The position numbers and the translations under genes are program-made. From the NCBI GenBank assembly GCA_035448545.1, contig DAOTJE010000007.1:1-64000 (forward strand): a stretch of 64,000 bases of DNA. Direction: 5' to 3'. The DNA comes from Anaerobaca sp035448545 (GTDB lineage Bacteria > Planctomycetota > Phycisphaerae > Sedimentisphaerales > Anaerobacaceae). The number at the start of each line of letters is the position of its first letter. Positions within the stretch are counted from its first letter, which is position 1. The notes beneath the pieces were generated by a model. It was not told the origin of the DNA and ran no database searches. It saw only the letters and a program-made list of their open reading frames with translations. Of the stretch, positions 60,069 to 64,000 are shown one piece after another.

Positions 60069-63000
60069 CGGAACGGCATTTCTTGGGTGAGAGACGCCGC
60101 GGGGTCCTGTTTGCGGCTCTCCTTGGCCTGTGCGCGCTGTGCAACGGACCCCTGTGGGCCTCCGATCCGGGCGTCCCGGCCGCTGGGGCGGATCACCGGA
60201 TTATCTTGTTGAACCACGTCTCGCCCGAGCGGGCCAGAGAGTTTCTTGTGAGACTGGATCTGGCGACCGCCTCGCGTATGCCGGGAACCAACGCACTGCT
60301 GGTGACCGGTTGCCCGGAGGATCTCCAGAAAGCCGCCGGTCTGTTGAGCCTGATTGATGCACCCGAGGATTTCCAGATCCGGCAGCTCGGGGCGGCCTGC
60401 TCGGCCCTGAGCCTTCCGTCCAGTGAACGCATTGCGGCGGCGGTCGGCAATCTCTGCATTGGCAGCTTCACGCATCCGCCCTGCGAAGCGGGGAAGACCA
60501 AGGCCATCCTTGACGTCCACAAGGGCTCTGTGTGGGCCATTGCGCCCATCTTCCAGCTCCAGGATATTGCACTTGCTTTCGAGTTGGGACCCGAAGTGCT
60601 GGAACAGAGAAAGACCGCGAGCGTGCAAGGTCCGAAAACGACGTTGCCTGCGGCGCCGGAGGCCGGAACGGATCGGGCCGATCCGGAGAAGATCACGCTG
60701 CCCGAGGATATGCAAGCCAAGCTTCTTGAAACGCGGCTGTGGGCGGCGGAGCTGAACGCTGATCGTCTCATGACGCCCGACTTTGTGACGCTGCCGCCGC
60801 GGATCCTCGAGACGGAGCGTAAACCTCTGGCCTTGGATCTGTCGCTGGGGCAGGCGACGGTCCCGGAGCCCTCGGTCCCGATTCCCGCCGGAACGGATGC
60901 GGCCACCGAGATTCCCGCAGAGCCGACAGCGCTTCGGCCGGGACAGGTTGTGCCCACCGAACCCGGTCCGGCGACCGCTGTCGGCCAGGCCGCAAGGCCC
61001 GGACCCGTTCCGCCAGCCGCGTCCGACGCAAATGCGTATGCGCCGCAGCGGGCGGCCGAGGACGACCGCATCGTCGACCTGAATCTGCCGGAGAGGCTTC
61101 CCGTCATCCAGTTGCTGGACCTCGTGGGCAAGTACATGAATCTTGACTATGTCTACGATCCCACCAAGATCACCGGTGAAGTGACACTCAAGTTAAATGG
61201 AAATCTGCGCGGGTCGATGAGAGTCAGAGACCTGTATCTCCTCTTGGAGTCCGTCCTGAAGTTCCAGAATCTGGCCATGACGCGACACAAGGGCAACATC
61301 GTCACGATTGTCCCCATTACCGATGCGCTCGATTTCGATCCCGAATTCGTGGGACCGGAAGAACAGCCGCTGGAGGCCGGCGACGTGGTGGTCACGCGCG
61401 TCTTCGAGCTTCGGTACATCGACACGACGGCTGCGCAGGCCCTCCTGGACAGCATGAAACTCTCTGTCGGTGTCACGCCCATTCCGGAGAGCAAGACCCT
61501 GATTGTCACGGCCTACGCCTATCGCATGGGACGAATCGAGCGGCTGCTCCAGATTGTGGACAAACCCGGTGAGCCGCGCAAATTCCGGTTCCGCCAGCTC
61601 CGATACACCATGGCCAAGAATCTGGCGGAGAAGGTCCAAGCCCTGGCCGAGCAGCTCGAGAGCGTTCCCGTAACGGTCGGCATCGAGGACCCCACGGCGA
61701 CTCTCCAGAAACTCCCGGGGGAATCCGAAGTTGCCTTTCGCCAGAGGCAGGCGCGGGCACGAGCCACGGCGGCTGCGGCGGCCCGACGCACGACGCCCGG
61801 CGCCGCGCCGGAGGGAGCGGCGGCCAAGCCCGGCGTGTACCTGGATGCTGATGAACGGACGAATCGCATTCTCATGATCGGTGTCAAGGAGCAGTTGGAC
61901 GTGGTCGAGGGCCTGATCGATTCGTTGGATGTCGAACAGGCGGACCTGCGCTCGATGAAACTGTACCGAATCCGACACGTGGATGCGGATGAGGTCAGCC
62001 GCAAGCTCTATGAGTTGGCCATTATCACGAAGCTGCCGGAGACAAGTGCTTCCAGTCGCCTGACCGGAGGGCCGAGGACGACCACCAGTCCGACGGCGGC
62101 GGCCCAGGCGGCCGCAGCGGCTCGCGCGGCGGCGGCCGTTAACGCCCCGACGACACCCACGCCGACGGAGATCACCGAAGAAGGGCCCGTGGGGGAACCC
62201 CAGGTAGTGGTGGTCGAATCGACCAACTCGCTGCTCGTCAATGCGACGCAGGAACAGCACGCCCAGATTGAGACCATCATCAACTACGTCGACAGCGAGA
62301 TGCTCGAGAATGAGATCCCGTACAAGATCTATCCTCTCGAAAACTCCTCGCCCGATCACCTGGCCACCGTGCTCCAGAGTCTCATCCAGGAGACGACGCA
62401 AAACCAGGACGCCGAGGGCAAGATCCAGACGACCGTCACCAAGCGGCGTGAGGACGAAATCGTTATTGTTCCCGATCCCAATACCTACTCACTGATCGTG
62501 TACGCCAGCAAGAGGAATCAGGCATGGATTTCGGACCTGGTCCAGAAGCTGGACAAGCGCCGGCCGCAGGTGCTGATCGACGTGACGCTGGTGGAGATCA
62601 CCAAGACCGACGCGTTCAACTACGATCTCAATCTGATCCAGAGCATCCCGAACCTGAACTACACCTCGGGTCTGACGAATACGATCGTCGCCGGCAGCAC
62701 CGCCGCTACGTCGGTGACCTCCGATTCAATTCTGAACAAACTGGCGCAGAGCGACCGAAGCCAGTTTGCGGACTTCCAGTGGGATGGCGACAATTTCAAA
62801 GCGTTCTACGGGGACAAACACGTCAACGCCCTGTTGACGGCGATGCAGTCCAAGAACTACGGACGGGTGTTGGCCAAGCCGAAGATCCTGGTCAACGACA
62901 ACGAGCCGGGCACGATCAAGACGACCGACACGACGTACGTCGAGAAGACCTCGTCGATTCCGGTCAGTTCGGGCGGCGCCGGTGCGGATACCACGCTCAT

Positions 63001-63520
63001 CCAGACGGCGACGGATTACACGCCGTACGAGGCCGGCATCACACTGGAAATTACGCCGCACATCAGCGAGGGGAACCTGCTCCGCCTGGACATCGGTCTG
63101 ATTCGCTCCGATTTCCTTGCCACCGAAGACCCGAAGAAGCCGCCGAACACGACCGCCAGCGAACTCAATACCGCGGTGACCGTACCGGACGGAAGCACGA
63201 TCATTCTCGGTGGCCTGCTCAAGTTGAATCAGACCAAAGGCGGCAAGAAGGTCCCGATCCTGGGCGATATCCCGCTGGTCGGAGGCCTGTTCCGAGGCGT
63301 CAACAACTCGGACAAGCAGAGCAAACTGTATATCTTCGTCAAGGCGGAAGTGATCCGACCCGAGCTGGCCACCGGGCACGCCATGGAAGAGCTGGAACGG
63401 CTCTCCGAGCGGAACCGATTGGCCTTCGAGCAGCATGAGAAGGAGTTCCAGAATCACCAGGACTGGCCGGGGATCAAGCCGAAACCGATTCAGCCGGAGC
63501 GGGTTCTGGAAGCGCAGTAA
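60065..63520 (+). CDS. gspD: Type II secretion system secretin GspD
   Basis: A 1,151-residue outer-membrane secretin with a signal peptide (about 13-32). A typical N0 domain lies at about 333-420 (DLNLPERLPVIQLLDLVGKY), followed by N1-like repeats near 448-510, 505-620, 632-740 and 752-835; two of these are interrupted by Ala/Thr-rich insertions. The secretin pore domain (about 833-1110) has VLIDVTLVEITKTDAF, the VPDGSTIILGGL motif and VPILGDIPLVGGLFRG, all conserved. Unusually, an extra N1-like segment (about 44-100) and a Pro/Ala-rich linker precede N0. The start at 60065 may be coupled to an upstream small frame. It is followed 33 bases later by gspE. Confidence 0.93.
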   Translation: MTERHFLGERRRGVLFAALLGLCALCNGPLWASDPGVPAAGADHRIILLNHVSPERAREFLVRLDLATASRMPGTNALLVTGCPEDLQKAAGLLSLIDAPEDFQIRQLGAACSALSLPSSERIAAAVGNLCIGSFTHPPCEAGKTKAILDVHKGSVWAIAPIFQLQDIALAFELGPEVLEQRKTASVQGPKTTLPAAPEAGTDRADPEKITLPEDMQAKLLETRLWAAELNADRLMTPDFVTLPPRILETERKPLALDLSLGQATVPEPSVPIPAGTDAATEIPAEPTALRPGQVVPTEPGPATAVGQAARPGPVPPAASDANAYAPQRAAEDDRIVDLNLPERLPVIQLLDLVGKYMNLDYVYDPTKITGEVTLKLNGNLRGSMRVRDLYLLLESVLKFQNLAMTRHKGNIVTIVPITDALDFDPEFVGPEEQPLEAGDVVVTRVFELRYIDTTAAQALLDSMKLSVGVTPIPESKTLIVTAYAYRMGRIERLLQIVDKPGEPRKFRFRQLRYTMAKNLAEKVQALAEQLESVPVTVGIEDPTATLQKLPGESEVAFRQRQARARATAAAAARRTTPGAAPEGAAAKPGVYLDADERTNRILMIGVKEQLDVVEGLIDSLDVEQADLRSMKLYRIRHVDADEVSRKLYELAIITKLPETSASSRLTGGPRTTTSPTAAAQAAAAARAAAAVNAPTTPTPTEITEEGPVGEPQVVVVESTNSLLVNATQEQHAQIETIINYVDSEMLENEIPYKIYPLENSSPDHLATVLQSLIQETTQNQDAEGKIQTTVTKRREDEIVIVPDPNTYSLIVYASKRNQAWISDLVQKLDKRRPQVLIDVTLVEITKTDAFNYDLNLIQSIPNLNYTSGLTNTIVAGSTAATSVTSDSILNKLAQSDRSQFADFQWDGDNFKAFYGDKHVNALLTAMQSKNYGRVLAKPKILVNDNEPGTIKTTDTTYVEKTSSIPVSSGGAGADTTLIQTATDYTPYEAGITLEITPHISEGNLLRLDIGLIRSDFLATEDPKKPPNTTASELNTAVTVPDGSTIILGGLLKLNQTKGGKKVPILGDIPLVGGLFRGVNNSDKQSKLYIFVKAEVIRPELATGHAMEELERLSERNRLAFEQHEKEFQNHQDWPGIKPKPIQPERVLEAQ

Positions 63521-63553
63521 CCAGGGAGTCCAGATGCACAGGCAACGGAGTCT

Positions 63554-64000
63554 ATGAAGAATCTGCTCATACAAGCGGCGAAGAGAACAGGGCTGGTCAA
63601 CGTCGAACAGTTGACCAGTCTCCTGGACCAGAACGCCGGGCAGGGACGGCTGGACGAGGTGCTGCTCAATTGCCCGTACTTCACCGAAGACGTGGTCTTG
63701 AAGCTGTTTGCCGAGGCCTTGGGCTGGAAATATTTCCCGGAGATTTCGGAGAAGTCCGTTCCGGCGGAATTCATCCAGTCCGTTCCGCCGACGTATGCCC
63801 AGCATCACTTTCTGATCGGCGTCAAGTCGGAGGACAGCGACGGGGAACTGACCGTTGTTCTGTCCCGGCCGCTGGATACGAACGCGCTGGATAACGTCTC
63901 GAAGATGACGGGGATGCCGGTTCGACCGGCGGTGGCGACGCGGGCTGCCATCACGGCGGTGATCGACGTCGCCTACGAACAGCGCAACACCGTGATTGAA
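63554..64000 (+). CDS. gspE: Type II secretion system ATPase GspE, N-terminal part (runs off the window)
   Basis: The first 149 codons of a gene that continues beyond position 64000 in frame. The visible part has the layout of the GspE/PilB N-terminal domain: AAKRTGLVNVEQLTSLLDQ, then FTEDVVLKLFAEALGWKYF, and VPPTYAQHHFLIGV, ending in the region where linker and ATPase domains follow. The Walker motifs lie outside the window. GGAG three bases before the ATG and position right after gspD support the call. Confidence 0.85.
   Translation, partial: MKNLLIQAAKRTGLVNVEQLTSLLDQNAGQGRLDEVLLNCPYFTEDVVLKLFAEALGWKYFPEISEKSVPAEFIQSVPPTYAQHHFLIGVKSEDSDGELTVVLSRPLDTNALDNVSKMTGMPVRPAVATRAAITAVIDVAYEQRNTVIE

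Noticed and set aside
1..64000. CRISPR arrays, insertion sequences, prophage genes, rRNA or tRNA genes
   Set aside because: No regularly spaced direct repeats, transposase or integrase motifs, phage proteins or cloverleaf-like sequences were recognised in any gap or frame.

Overview
The window is a GC-rich bacterial chromosome segment with almost no spare DNA. The protein families (giant lamin-tail/CotH surface proteins, DUF1080, DUF1573, PQQ-like propellers, many secreted glycan-active enzymes, a planctomycete-style type II secretion operon) suggest an anaerobic, polysaccharide-degrading member of the Planctomycetota, most likely Phycisphaerae/Sedimentisphaerales. That placement is inference from family content; no rRNA or tRNA gene was seen.

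Layout. 1-10.4 kb: a glycan-use region with a secreted beta-helix protein (minus strand), a DUF4832 protein, a DUF5009 membrane acetyltransferase-like protein, a GH106-like candidate alpha-L-rhamnosidase, the L-rhamnose/H+ symporter RhaT and a MtaA/UroD-type methyltransferase. 10.4-14 kb: an orphan OmpR-type regulator, a class II DNA photolyase, a TIGR01777 epimerase broken by one extra G, and a small flavin-binding protein. 14.2-19.9 kb: the redox sensor Rex, with a consensus promoter and a Rex-like operator just after its predicted transcription start, followed by a complete group 3 [NiFe] hydrogenase in the order beta-gamma-delta-alpha, its maturation protease and a receiver-domain protein. 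20-24.3 kb: an unrecognised protein, a DUF1080 protein and a PQQ-like propeller protein.

24.4-38.1 kb holds two adjacent giant secreted paralogues (about 1,945 and 2,587 residues) built from lamin-tail, CotH-kinase-like, Ig/FN3-like and right-handed beta-helix modules. A convergent gene then encodes a secreted protein with three exact-period 19-residue repeats. 39.3-43.5 kb is a minus-strand nagB-nagA-GH95 fucosidase operon with a near-perfect sigma-70 promoter, divergent from a heparinase II/III-like protein, an acetylxylan-esterase-like hydrolase and a TauE/SafE exporter.

47.8-55.8 kb is a long minus-strand run: rpmE, prfA, a P-loop/deoxyribosyltransferase-like fusion, deoC, a DUF6504 gene, pabB, pabC, a NIF3-family gene and scpB, with ATGA stop/start overlaps at the end. 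56-64 kb, plus strand, carries a DUF1573 lipoprotein, a tetraheme cytochrome fused to a decayed phosphoesterase domain, a GspC-like protein, a structured 478-base non-coding stretch, secretin GspD and the start of ATPase GspE, which runs off the window.

How the genes may work together (inference): secreted enzymes release rhamnose, fucose, amino sugars and uronates; RhaT and the Nag enzymes feed them into fermentation; the Rex-governed hydrogenase balances NAD(P)H against H2; type II secretion exports the enzymes. The points most worth a second look are the P-loop/NDT-like fusion beside deoC, the giant CotH/LTD pair, the Rex operator-hydrogenase cluster and the phosphoesterase-cytochrome fusion.
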